64,000 nt of DNA, from positions 71,849,719 to 71,913,718 of the forward strand of contig CM055899.1 in NCBI GenBank assembly GCA_029582155.1. The letters are read 5' to 3'. This document shows positions 55,261-64,000 of this stretch, piece by piece. Origin of the DNA: Panopea generosa. Lineage: Eukaryota > Mollusca > Bivalvia > Adapedonta > Hiatellidae. Below the pieces are notes generated by a model that had not been told where the DNA came from, searched no databases, and saw only the letters and a program-made list of their open reading frames with translations. Position numbers and translations under genes: made by a program. The first letter of the stretch is position 1. Every line of letters begins with the position of its first letter.

Positions 55261-55449
55261 ACCAGTGACTGGACCTGTAAAACTGGTGTATGATTATTCA
55301 GGTGATAATCATTAGTTGTTTTCAGTTAGAGATTAGATTCAAAACAGATGTATTGTTTATAATCCTTTTGACTTCTTGTCTCATTGGTAGCCTCATTGTA
55401 ACTTCACATTTGTGTTCCTACTTTTATACATTGACGGCTAAAAGTCTGT

Positions 55450-55528
55450 GGAATTCACTTGTTTGAATAAAAACGTTCGAAATTTTGTGGAATTCACTTG
55501 TTTAAATAAAAACGTTCGAAATTTATGT
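55450..55528 (+). repeat. 39-bp duplication with twin AATAAA signals
   Basis: GTGGAATTCACTTGTTTRAA then TAAAAACGTTCGAAATTT occurs twice. Each copy gives an AATAAA about 200-250 bp after the OTU-gene stop, a likely polyadenylation site. Confidence 0.8.
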
Positions 55529-56025
55529 TCATTCCGTATTGTTCATTTTCATATAACGAAGGGAGTCAACGTGTGGAAAATCCCGAAAAACAAATCAGAG
55601 CACTTAAAGTACTGGTAGCAGGTGTGCTTGTGAGTGTGTGGTGTCCTGTTTTGTACAAAGTGTGTGAAATTGGTTTTTGGCTTATCAGTTTTCTGGCGGA
55701 CCAATCAAAATGCCCGTTACATTACAGAATCGCTTGTGAAATTATTGATAAAAATAATGTTTATTTATCACATCAATAATTTATTCACTCCAGTTTCTCT
55801 CTCTCTGCAAAGCAAACATTTCTCTCCTCAGTCTCATTTTCTCTCTATTCGAGGATTCGTTAATCGTTTGACTTCTTAACATTATCATCATTGATATTTT
55901 CATTTTCATCCCCTGAAGAAAGAATAATATATATTCCGAAAGCGCTCGGTTTTTTTTTTTAAAGAATTTTAAAGAATTCAGTATTGTTTGGATGTATTAA
56001 TCAATTTTTAATAATTAATTTATTA

Positions 56026-56106
56026 TCCGTCCGTCCGCCCGTCCATCCATCCGTCCGTCCGTCCGTCCGTCCGTCCGTCCGTCCGTCCGTCCGTCCGTCC
56101 ATTTAT
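56026..56106 (+). repeat. (CCGT)n microsatellite
   Basis: About 18 CCGT/CCAT units. It creates a Ser-Val-Arg-Pro repeat in one frame, which is not a gene. Confidence 0.95.
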
Positions 56107-56624
56107 CCATCCATCTATATATCTATCCAACCCTTTTGCCTTAAATTGTATTTGACAATAAAATATGTTTAAACTAAAAATCTATCTATCTGTCAAAATA
56201 AAATATATACAGCATATAAAAAAGTCCACCTGTTCTAGTTAATAGTTAGATTGTTTACTATTGTTTACTGAATATAATTTTATGTTCAAGTTGTATAAGC
56301 GTCCATATATTATGTATGAAAGCTTTAACACACAAATCTGTTTTGTCCATGGCTTTCTTGTGTGTACAGGGATAATCTCTTAATTTTGCCTTTTATTTAC
56401 TGTTGGTTAAGTATAGGTACATAACTGAGGTCCCAGGGAAAGTTTTGATTACTCCAACTTGTCAGCCTCAATAAATAACGACAATAGATCTATAACAATT
56501 CGGTTGGGAAACTATCTAGTGAGTTGCCGAACGTGTATTGAATCAATACAATTGTTCATTAGCATCTATCTGGAAGAAAACTGATGTTGCAATTCAAACA
56601 AATACATAAAACATTTATTTTATC

Positions 56625-56785
56625 AGGGGGAGTCATTATTCTACGGGAGAACTTATTTTACGCGAGGGGAGTCATATTATGGAATTTTTGCGAAAGGAGT
56701 CCATATTTTACGGACAGGGAGTCCAAATTCTGCGTAGAATACGGACTGGGGAGTACATATGCTATGGGAGTACACATTCTGCGTT
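56625..56785 (+). repeat. GGAGTC/TACG repeat D, copy 2
   Basis: Successive GGAGTCATTATTCTACGGGA, GGGAGTCATATTATGG, GGAGTCCATATTTTACGGAC and ATACGGACTGGGGAGTACAT. Six or so units of 22-30 bp. Its end is the inverse of 45835-45930. Confidence 0.78.
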
Positions 56786-56789
56786 ACAT

Positions 56790-57700
56790 ATCGACATACA
56801 TGCTGTATTTAATTGGGTACAGTAATATGCTGTTTTGAGTACAACAGTACGCTCTTTTGAACATAGAGAAAATAAATCAGAATTACGCCCATTAAAGTAT
56901 CGTTTACCTACAAAATACTTATAATTACGCTAAGTTACTCAAAAGGGCAATTCGTTCCTTTTAAAAGGAAAAATACTACACCAGTAAAAGAGTGAAAATA
57001 TGATGTTGGGAAGGATGTTGTTTATAAAAGAAAATTATCAAGAAACCAGCTATAGCCTGTAAACGTTCGGTTGTTGTCGAGTGCTCAGAAATGATTCGTC
57101 TTCATCTTTTTCAACTCATATCTTTAAAAAATAGCCAACAAAAATTAAAATTTTTTAGTTTTCTTACTTCTGATATTAAGAGATATTTTCTGCAGGTCTC
57201 CACTAATAACAGTTTCAAACAGTATGACATATATAAGGTTACATACACCTGACATTTTATGTAAAAAAATCAGTTGCCTTTGAAATTTGAATGATTAATT
57301 TGCCAAAGTATTAATTCTGCGCATGCTATTTTAACAACGTTTAAGTAGAAAGATGCAAGTTTATATCCTTCTGTATATGCATGTGTATTGTATCTCTGCA
57401 TATATGTAGAGTATTGTTTTTATTTCCTCAATTGCAAACATTTACATAATAATCAAGTGTAACTGAAGTGACGTTATTATATAGAATAAAATGAATCAGT
57501 CTAAACTATTGCTCACGCGGGACAGTACTTCTCTTTTTTTTAGAAAATAAAGTACTATCCTTTAAAAGCAGAAAAATCGTATTATTGCGCATAATTAATT
57601 TGTATCTTATATGCAAAAGAATATTTTGATTTTAACTAAATATACATCGTTTGCATCACTATACATCTATGTTTTAATGAAAATATGCTTTAAAGTATTA
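56790..57700. other. No gene seen upstream of OSBP
   Basis: AT-rich 5' flank of the OSBP gene. No repeat shared within the window apart from an ACACCTGACATTTTATGTA phrase at 57245 that recalls dispersed repeat A. Confidence 0.5.
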
Positions 57701-57736
57701 AGATAGCATAAACGCGCGTATTATGTTCTTTTCTGC

Positions 57737-57790
57737 TATATAAGTAGATCCCGGATAGCGCAGGACTAAAGGGAAAAGTGTGTGACGTGG
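57737..57790 (+). promoter_or_regulatory. Putative OSBP core promoter
   Basis: TATATAAG at 57737-57744 and TGTGACGTGG, a CRE-half/E-box-like site, at about 57780. A start near 57765-57775 would give a leader of about 100 bases to the ATG at 57867. Assignment is by position and motif only. Confidence 0.45.
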
Positions 57791-57866
57791 ATTGATCAAA
57801 TCAGGGAAATATGACTCAGAAAACGTAAATTTTTAGGAAATTACGAGCTTTATATGCAACGTCAGT

Positions 57867-57988
57867 ATGGCTGAAGGGAAGCAACAACAGTCTACTTATA
57901 AAGGCTGGTTATATAAGTGGACAAATTATTTGAAAGGCTACCAGAAACGTTGGTTTGTCTTGCAAAATGGACTCCTATCATATTATAG
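57867..57988 (+). CDS. OSBP: OSBP exon 1 (start of PH domain)
   Basis: [20 protein letters not shown], then [20 protein letters not shown] and two bases of an Arg codon, donor GT at 57989. The ATG was chosen because it begins 10 residues before the first PH strand and lies downstream of the TATA-like site. [11 protein letters not shown] is the PI4P-binding strand pair. Confidence 0.93.
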
Positions 57989-60900
57989 GTAAGGGTAAAT
58001 TAAGTGGGTGGGGTAACATGTTCGATTCAAGGTTCTTCGTTCATACATTTCTTCAAATATTAACTGTGTTGACAGTTGACAGGTGTGCATTACATTAAAA
58101 GTTGTAATTTTAAATGAAAACTTTGAACAGAAGAGAACAGATCAACAGGGGCGGATCAATGCCTTTGAAACACAATTTCACTCCATTCTATCACAATATA
58201 ACAACATGCATGCCAGGGGCTGCAATCCATTCACGTAAACGTCTAATATGCTTGCAATTGTTCAATGACTGAAGTTGACTGAATGACATGTTTGGTTTAA
58301 ATATTTGCTTGTGTTTAATCACATGACTTTACGAGAAATGGAGGGACAGTGCCGCTGTGCATTTAGTCGATGGTTTCTGTCATGTATGTAGTAAATATAC
58401 CGTCTTCCATGGCCTAGTGGTAAATATGTTTGACTCAAAGAGGGAGGTTGAAGGTTCGGATCCCAGCAGAAGCACTTGGGATTTTTTCTGATGCAGTCGT
58501 TTGCTCAGCCAGCAACTTGTTCAATTGAGGGGTACGGAATGTCTTAACAGCCTGACGCCTGGCGACGGTAGCTTTCAGGAAGTGTGAACATAAAAGTATT
58601 TCATAAACCCAGTGTGGCTGGCCCTTTCAATAGGGGTGACACTATAATAAACAAACACTTTATTTTACATTTTTTTCTTCCTATACTTCCTGCTGTCAAT
58701 GAACTGATTATTCTAGGAAGATTATTTCATAGAGAGGTTTACGGGCATTTGAATATATATATGATTATTTTTTCTTTCTATTTCTTCAAGTTGGGTATGG
58801 GTACTTACAATGTCTATTTTTTGGGGGAACGTTTACTGTTACAGAACCTGAAAAGTAACAAAGAAAAGTCTGTGACCTCACCAGGAATCAACATACATTC
58901 CAAAGGATTTCCATATACATGTGCAAAGTGAATGCTGTTCTAATATTACCATAAAATTTACTTCCATGGTGAGACGGTACTTAGTAAAATGCACATGTTT
59001 ATTAAATCTTGTCCTTAACAACTGAAGCTTACCTCCAGGCTAACTATTAAGTATTTGACATGGTTTGATATTAATAACACATGAATAACAACATACAAAG
59101 GATCTATGCCATCCAGGGGTCTTCCAGAAAAAATAGTGACCATGGCACAGATTCAAACCCACATTTCAGGCATGCTAAGAGAATACTCTTCCAGTTGGCC
59201 TAAAAGCAAAGTTTAGCTAATGTAAAATAGCTTATTATATACTAATAATGACTTGCAACCCGCCAATCCTGTCTCTGATAGAATGCCACGCATTCAATAA
59301 TAAATTATATTCAAGTAATTGAATAATATTTAAATGAATGTACAGCAGCCACTGAAATCATATACATATGAATGTCCGTTCAATACAAATATTCATAACT
59401 GCGTCTTCTACAGTAATATTGTATGTAAATATGGTGTCTGTGGTCAGAACTTGCATCAAGTTTACTTGTACATTATTATGCAGTTTTTGACAAATTTTTC
59501 AAGAGAAGGGATTTTAAGTATCTTGGCTAAAAATTTGTTGTCTTCTATCAGGAATCAAGCTGAGATGACACACACATGTCGCGGAACTATAAACCTTGCT
59601 ACAGCATTCATTCACATCGCAGACTCGTGCACGATTGTGATATCCAGCGGAGGCAACCACACATTTCACTTAAAGGCCACGTCAGAAGTGGACAGACAGA
59701 AATGGGTGACGGCGCTGGAACTGGCTAAGGCAGATGCTGTCCGAATAATGGAACCAGGTGAGTGGATGTTTGATAAAGTTGTTGTCTCAACATTTAATAG
59801 TTGTCATAACAATACAGTACAGTGTTAAAAAAGAACAATTAAACAACAGACAGGTCACAGGTGAAGCAACTAAAAATTAATTTGGGCCAAAATTGAAATT
59901 ATAATTGTTTGCTCTCTTTACTGACCTACCAGCCAAAAAGCAACATACCAAAAAATACTTGTCCATTTTGGAGCTGACTTTCTTATATTTTCAGATATCC
60001 GCAAGTACTATAAATACCTGAAAGTTCAGCATATACACTAATTTTGTGATGCCCAGGCACTTTAATAAGTGTCAATTTCAATGTGGAGTGGTATCACATG
60101 CTGTTGCCTTCAAAACAAATGGTGATTTCAATAATTTTTTATGTAAAATTTCATGATTAAATTTAAAATTTTACACTGCAAACTCAAACATTTTAACCAA
60201 TCAGAGCCTTGCTTTCAAGATTTTGCAAGTGAAAGAAGAAGTCTATTTTTACTGAAGAAAAATACATATTTAGCTATATAATGTGCAAATATCAGGTGTT
60301 CATAATTCTTACAATGAAAACATCATGGCTGGGCTCATGTTAAACTTAAATTGATTTGATTTAAATGAAATTGTACCCAGATGAAAAGCTTCCATGCAGA
60401 GAATTGTTTATTCCCTTAATCAAGTACACATCAACAACTTTTGCTACTTCTTATTCTCAGTTTACTATCTTGATATTACGTCCTTGAATATAACTGTCCT
60501 TTTTTCTATTTGTTTCCTTGTTACACATTGTAACAACAGTTTTAGTGGAGGGGAGATTTCAGTATATTTATTTACTCACTATATAAATTGTATTGGAGGC
60601 AAACTTGGCTTAGTACTGGGTGTATCAGGGATGCAAGTTAAGAAAATGTAAATTTCAATATGTACAAATGATGGAACAGCGGACTTATCCATGGAAGAGC
60701 CTTCATTTACGGAAACCCTTAAATAAAACACATCTTGTAGTTATTGTAAATGGATAAAAAAGTCACATTTTTAGTTTGACAACACTTCGAGTCTGTGTGA
60801 GATTTCGTGTTCAGCCAGTAACTTTGTCATGCATAGATGGATTTTAAAAATACTTCCTACAAATGATCAGCATAATATGACATGTGTCGAGCATAACACC

Positions 60901-63259
60901 CGGACTTCCACTTCAAAGGTCAAGGCCACACTAACTTTGTTTGACAACACTTTCAGTCTATTTGATATTTCGTGTCCGGTCTGTAAGTTTGGCATGCATG
61001 GATGGATTTCAAAAACACTTGGCTCAGTTAATCAACACAACATGATGAATGAAGTATTGCGTAAAAGACCCAGAACCTTTCCTAAAAGGTCAAGGCCACA
61101 CTTTCAATTTGTTTGATATATCTTGTCTGGTGTGTAACTTATCTTTTATGGAGCGATTTCAAAAACACTTAGTTCAATTGATCAACATGACATGATGACG
61201 TATCATGTGTAAGACCCAGAACCTAATGTCAAAGGTCAAGGTCACACTTTCAGTTTGTTTGATATTTCGTGGCTGATCTATAACTTTGTCTTACATGGAG
61301 AGATTTTAAAGTATCGTGACACAAGTGATCAACATGTCATGATGATGTGTCACCTGCATTTACCTGTAGAAATACCTAAACCATTACATCAAATGTCAAA
61401 GTCAAGGTTACACAAAGGTCAAGGTAAAAAACATGAAATTGCATGTCTAGTCAGTCCACTACTATTGATGTTCATGGATACATTTAAATCCCTTCCTATT
61501 ATAAATTATATTGTTATTTTCACAGACCATTTAGAGGGCATGTGACACTTACCAGTGACATTTCTTGTTTTGTATCTGTTTTACCCTACTTACCTTGCAT
61601 TACTAACCCCAGTTGTCTTTTTGAAAAATAAGAAGAGCTATTGTCATGACCCTGGCATCATCTTTATTATCATTGTCATCCGCAAGTTTTATGTTTAGCT
61701 CAGCCTTTCTCTGTTTCTGAACAAACTGTTTACTTTATAGTGATTTAACTTCATAAACACATTCATATTGTTATCAAAAAAATGTACCAGTATATATCTT
61801 ACTTACCTAAATTTCCTTAATTTGAGACTTTAAAACCTTATGTTAAAGTTTTTTGTTTAGCTCTGGTTTGAATTTTTTTTTTAAATCTATTTTATTTTTC
61901 ATTAATACTATTGATTCTGTAAACTAATCAACAGTATGTTTAAAAAGATAACTTCACTGCATTTCACCTACTAATAGATTTTGAAAAAAGAAGAGCGTCT
62001 GCACCTGCTCTTGTTAAAGGGATTATATTGGCAAGTAACACAAACACGCTGTTAATCCAGACTTTTCCTGTATGCAGTGTGCACAAAATAATGCTTATAT
62101 ATTGACGTATATCCTTTATTTACTTGAAAGTTATCAAATAAATAGTAATTGAATATTGGCCAAAGCTTTAATACGTCCCGCAATGAAGTTTTGTGCAATG
62201 TTTACATTGAAATCCGTAAACTTCCTGAACAAAGCCTTGAAAAACGAAATCGGGAATGAGTCTTCATGATGTTATCCGATGATTGATCGGAAACCCGAAA
62301 GCGGTTCGTTGAAAATGGTGAATGTAAATAAAAACAAAAACGTGGCTTCAGAAACCCGATGTTTGTAATAAAGAGGTAATGCAATTAGACACTTTAGACG
62401 CGTATATCTCTAAGTTATGAGTGTATCTTCATTCTGGGCGTGTGTATTTAGGACAGGGAATTGACAGTAATATGCCAATATTATCCCTTTAAGTTTATGG
62501 CTGAAGGTAGTAAACATGTTTTTAGCTCGAAGGACGAATGTCAAAGGGGAGCTATTGCCATGACCCCGGCGGTGGCGTCTGTAGACACCCAGGTTAAACT
62601 TTTGTGTTTAAGTTTTACATATCTTTTTGGACTTAATTTTTCAGGTTAAAGTTTTTTATCAGGTAAGATATCTATACAACCACTCATTGAATATGAATGA
62701 AACATCACATGTGTGTTCACCATCATTGATGGAACACACAGAGACAAGAACCATAACTTGGGTTTGCATTTTGGCAAAGTAATGGCACTTTTGGACTTAA
62801 TTTTTCATCTGTAGACACTCAGGTTAAACTTTTGCGTTTAGTTGCATTTAAGTTTTGGTGTTTGCCTCCAATCTCAATCTTTGCATGGGTGGTGAGCTTT
62901 ATCCCATCAGCGAGCTTTGTTGTCTTCTGACAACTCTTGTTTATATATGTTACTAACTCTGGATGTATTGTAAGTTTATATGTAATGGTAATAATTCTGT
63001 TGTTTTATATTCTGCTATATCAGACAGTGATGAGGAAGAGCCAGACAAGAGTGATATCCAGGGCACAATCAAGACGTTGGCAAGCAAGATGGAGGATCTA
63101 AACACATGTAATGACCTGATTGGCAAGCATGGTAGTGCCCTACAGAGGGCGCTCACTGAAGTAGAGCAGCTGGAAGGTACACCCGATATATCCAGTAAAA
63201 TCAAGGTCACAAACGAGCGGGCAACAATGTTTCGAATAACTTCAAATGCCATGATAAAT
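57867..63259 (+). CDS. OSBP: Oxysterol-binding protein, exons 1-3 (5' part of gene)
   Basis: Exons are 57867-57988, 59552-59757 and 63024-63259, with GT/AG sites and matching phases (564 nt, 188 codons). The PH domain spans residues about 9-99 ([51 protein letters not shown]). Next an acidic stretch [11 protein letters not shown], then a helical region [20 protein letters not shown] and [10 protein letters not shown], as in vertebrate OSBP. OSBP bridges ER and Golgi: the PH domain binds PI4P/Arf1, an FFAT motif binds VAP, and the C-terminal ORD exchanges sterol for PI4P. FFAT and ORD lie beyond the window. The short N-terminus lacks the Ala/Gly/Pro-rich region of mammalian OSBP1. Confidence 0.95.
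58402..58590 (+). repeat. tRNA-derived SINE in OSBP intron 1
   Basis: CTTCCATGGCCTAGTGGTAA (A-box region), GGTTGAAGGTTCGGATCCC (B box), then a body with TTGAGGGGTACGGAATGTC and CTGACGCCTGGCGACGG. The head differs from the other SINEs here. Confidence 0.75.
59115..59215 (-). repeat. tRNA-like SINE head in OSBP intron 1 (minus)
   Basis: On the minus strand: TTTAGGCCAACTGGAAGAGT (A-box region), CTCTTAGCATGCCTGAAATG and TGGGTTTGAATCTGTGCC (B box). Confidence 0.6.
59552..59757 (+). CDS. OSBP: OSBP exon 2 (rest of PH domain)
   Basis: Acceptor TCTATCAG, then [40 protein letters not shown] and [20 protein letters not shown]. The conserved Trp of the C-terminal PH helix is in [10 protein letters not shown]. 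Donor GT at 59758. Confidence 0.95.
59758..60780. other. OSBP intron 2, first part: nothing recognised
   Basis: AT-rich intron sequence without domain, repeat or RNA signature. Confidence 0.5.
60775..61545 (+). repeat. Tandem repeat with AAGGTCAAGGYCACAC in OSBP intron 2
   Basis: Four to five units of 147-172 bp, each with TTTGATATTTCGTG, GTAACTTTG.CATGCATGG, TTCAAAAACACTTAG, GATCAACATGACATGATGA, AAGACCCAGAACC and AAAGGTCAAGGYCACACTTT. The AGGTCA half-sites (about 60917, 61087, 61232, 61415) match nuclear-receptor half-sites. A common molluscan intronic repeat type. Confidence 0.85.
61550..62490. other. OSBP intron 2, middle part: no gene
   Basis: It holds a decayed AAGAGCTATTGTCATGACCC phrase at about 61633 that belongs to the repeat at 62520. 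The rest is AT-rich and unremarkable. Confidence 0.5.
62518..62945 (+). repeat. Dispersed molluscan repeat (AGCTCGAAGG...GACAACTCTTGTT)
   Basis: It opens TTTTTAGCTCGAAGGACGA, GGGGAGCTATTGCCATGACC; it has duplicated CTGTAGACACYCAGGTTAAA (62580, 62810) and TTGGACTTAATTTTTCA phrases, and ends TTGTCTTCTGACAACTCTTG. Related in its opening to 47465. Confidence 0.7.
63024..63259 (+). CDS. OSBP: OSBP exon 3 (post-PH helical region)
   Basis: Acceptor CTATATCAG, then [51 protein letters not shown] and [16 protein letters not shown]; donor GT at 63260, phase 0. This coiled/dimerisation region follows the PH domain directly in OSBP. Confidence 0.95.
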
Positions 63260-63419
63260 GTAAGTTGTATTTAGATTGAATCAGGGTGTAACCTTATCAG
63301 TTTTGTGACCAATTTCAATACATTGTTAGCGTTAGGTACCAGTTTCACTAAATATCTCAACTTAAGATTTCCCTCAACTTAACTTTTTGAAACGCTGTAA
63401 CTCCATTTACATGGATCAT

Positions 63420-63825
63420 GATACATGTTATACTTTACCAATGAGAACAGATTTGTTCTCACTGATATTCTGTGTTATCCTTTACCAATGAGAACATATT
63501 TGTTCTCACTGCTATTCTGTGTTATCCTTTACCAATGAGAACAGAACAGATTTGTTCTCACTGCTATTCTGTGTTATACTTTACCAATGAGAACAGATTT
63601 GTTCTCACTGTTACTCTGTGTTGTTCTCACTGCTATTCTGTGTTGTTCTTACTGCTACTCTGTGTTGTTCTCACTGCTATTCTGTGTTGTTCTCACTGCT
63701 ACTCTGTGTTGTTCTCACTGCTATTCTGTGTTGTTCTCACTGCTACTCTGTGTTGTTTTCACTGCTATTCTGTGTTGTTCTCACTGCTACTCTGTGTTAT
63801 TCTCACTGCTACTTAGTGTTGTTAT
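63420..63825 (+). repeat. Minisatellite in OSBP intron 3, TTCTCACTGCTATTCTGTGT
   Basis: First about three 57-bp units joining ACCAATGAGAACAGATTTG with TTCTCACTGCTATTCTGTG, then about ten 21-bp units. Three long Cys/Leu/Ser-rich frames arise because 21 is divisible by 3; they are not genes. GAGAACAGATTTGTTCTC is a palindrome-like core. Confidence 0.93.
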
Positions 63826-64000
63826 TTAATGTGTTATCAGTTGTAATCATTTAGTGAAATTGAGATTTTTGAATACATTTTCGGCCACCTGACTTTAATA
63901 AAAAAAGATAAAATTAAAATATAGTGATTTTGTAACTTTTAATTGTATATCTACTACCCTGAAAAAGAATTTTAGATGTTTAGTGAAACCAGCCCCAGAA

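Larger units (their letters stand above)
49480..55520 (+). mobile_element. Ginger1-type DNA transposon relic (integrase + OTU), about 6 kb, broken
   Basis: Segments in order: N-terminal and zinc-binding region (49860-50100), large repeat-rich intron, DDE part 1 (52610-52810), intron with (CA)n, DDE part 2 (53512-53770), integrase C-terminal region (53780-54080), GPY module (54085-54300), OTU protease-like region (54555-55025) and a C-terminal tail ending at 55260. Ginger1 transposases are known to combine HHCC, DDE and GPY/F modules with a C-terminal OTU or Ulp1 protease. The introns at good splice sites argue against an LTR element. Several breaks (about five or more) make it inactive. Terminal inverted repeats and CCGG/CCGT target duplications were not found, so the ends are approximate. 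A decayed host gene of the GIN1/KRBA2 kind is the alternative. Confidence 0.65.

Noticed and set aside
49480-55520. Ty3-type LTR retrotransposon
   Set aside because: No reverse transcriptase, protease or gag segment and no LTRs are visible. Introns and the C-terminal OTU region fit Ginger1 better. It is not fully excluded.
55910-55960. Penelope-like element end (CCTGAAGAAAGAATA...CCGAAAGCGCTCGG)
   Set aside because: The phrase resembles the 3' signature of some retroelements, but no coding remnant or second copy is present.
63472-63854. Three Cys/Leu/Ser-rich frames
   Set aside because: A 21-bp minisatellite read in three frames, inside an OSBP intron.

Overview
The window is animal nuclear DNA, AT-rich, intron-bearing and very repeat-dense. 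Three host loci and the repeat families (tRNA-headed SINEs, repeats with AAGGTCAAGGTCA, Tc1/mariner and Ginger-type transposons) point to a mollusc, most likely a bivalve. The species cannot be read from the sequence alone.

Layout. 1.0-12.7 kb (minus strand): a three-exon gene for a small secreted apextrin-like protein (signal peptide, EGF domain, ApeC domain). Its roughly 10-kb first intron holds a 5.1-kb satellite of 63-bp monomers that is visibly an expanded tRNA-derived SINE. 12-18.4 kb: intergenic repeats, including a 1.7-kb tandem duplication that carries a 64-bp minisatellite. 19.5-26.5 kb: a roughly 70-bp AT-rich minisatellite split by a 4.5-kb insertion with short inverted ends, which contains a mariner fragment and an almost complete Tc1-like transposon. 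26.8-34.2 kb: two arrays of a 408-bp unit in inverted orientation. 30.3-33.05 kb and 49.48-52.06 kb: two arms of a 2.6-2.7-kb inverted duplication. 34.87-36.94 kb (minus): a Toll-like receptor pseudogene. 37.6-41.5 kb and 42.9-44.5 kb: minisatellites of 43 bp and 35 bp. 46-49 kb: dispersed molluscan repeats. 49.5-55.5 kb (plus): a decayed integrase gene with a zinc-binding segment, a DDE core, a GPY-type C-terminus and an OTU protease segment, best explained as a Ginger1 DNA transposon. 57.7 kb to the end (plus): promoter and first three coding exons of an oxysterol-binding protein (OSBP) gene, whose PH domain is encoded by exons 1 and 2.

The genes do not form an operon or pathway. Two are innate-immunity types (apextrin-like, TLR) and one is a sterol/PI4P transfer protein. 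Most of the remaining sequence is tandem repeat or transposon. The most unusual observation is the 63-bp satellite: its A-box, anticodon-arm and B-box regions, and the SINE body after its last monomer, match a SINE copy 1 kb upstream with the same internal spacing, so an array of about 80 tRNA-like units has grown inside a single SINE.
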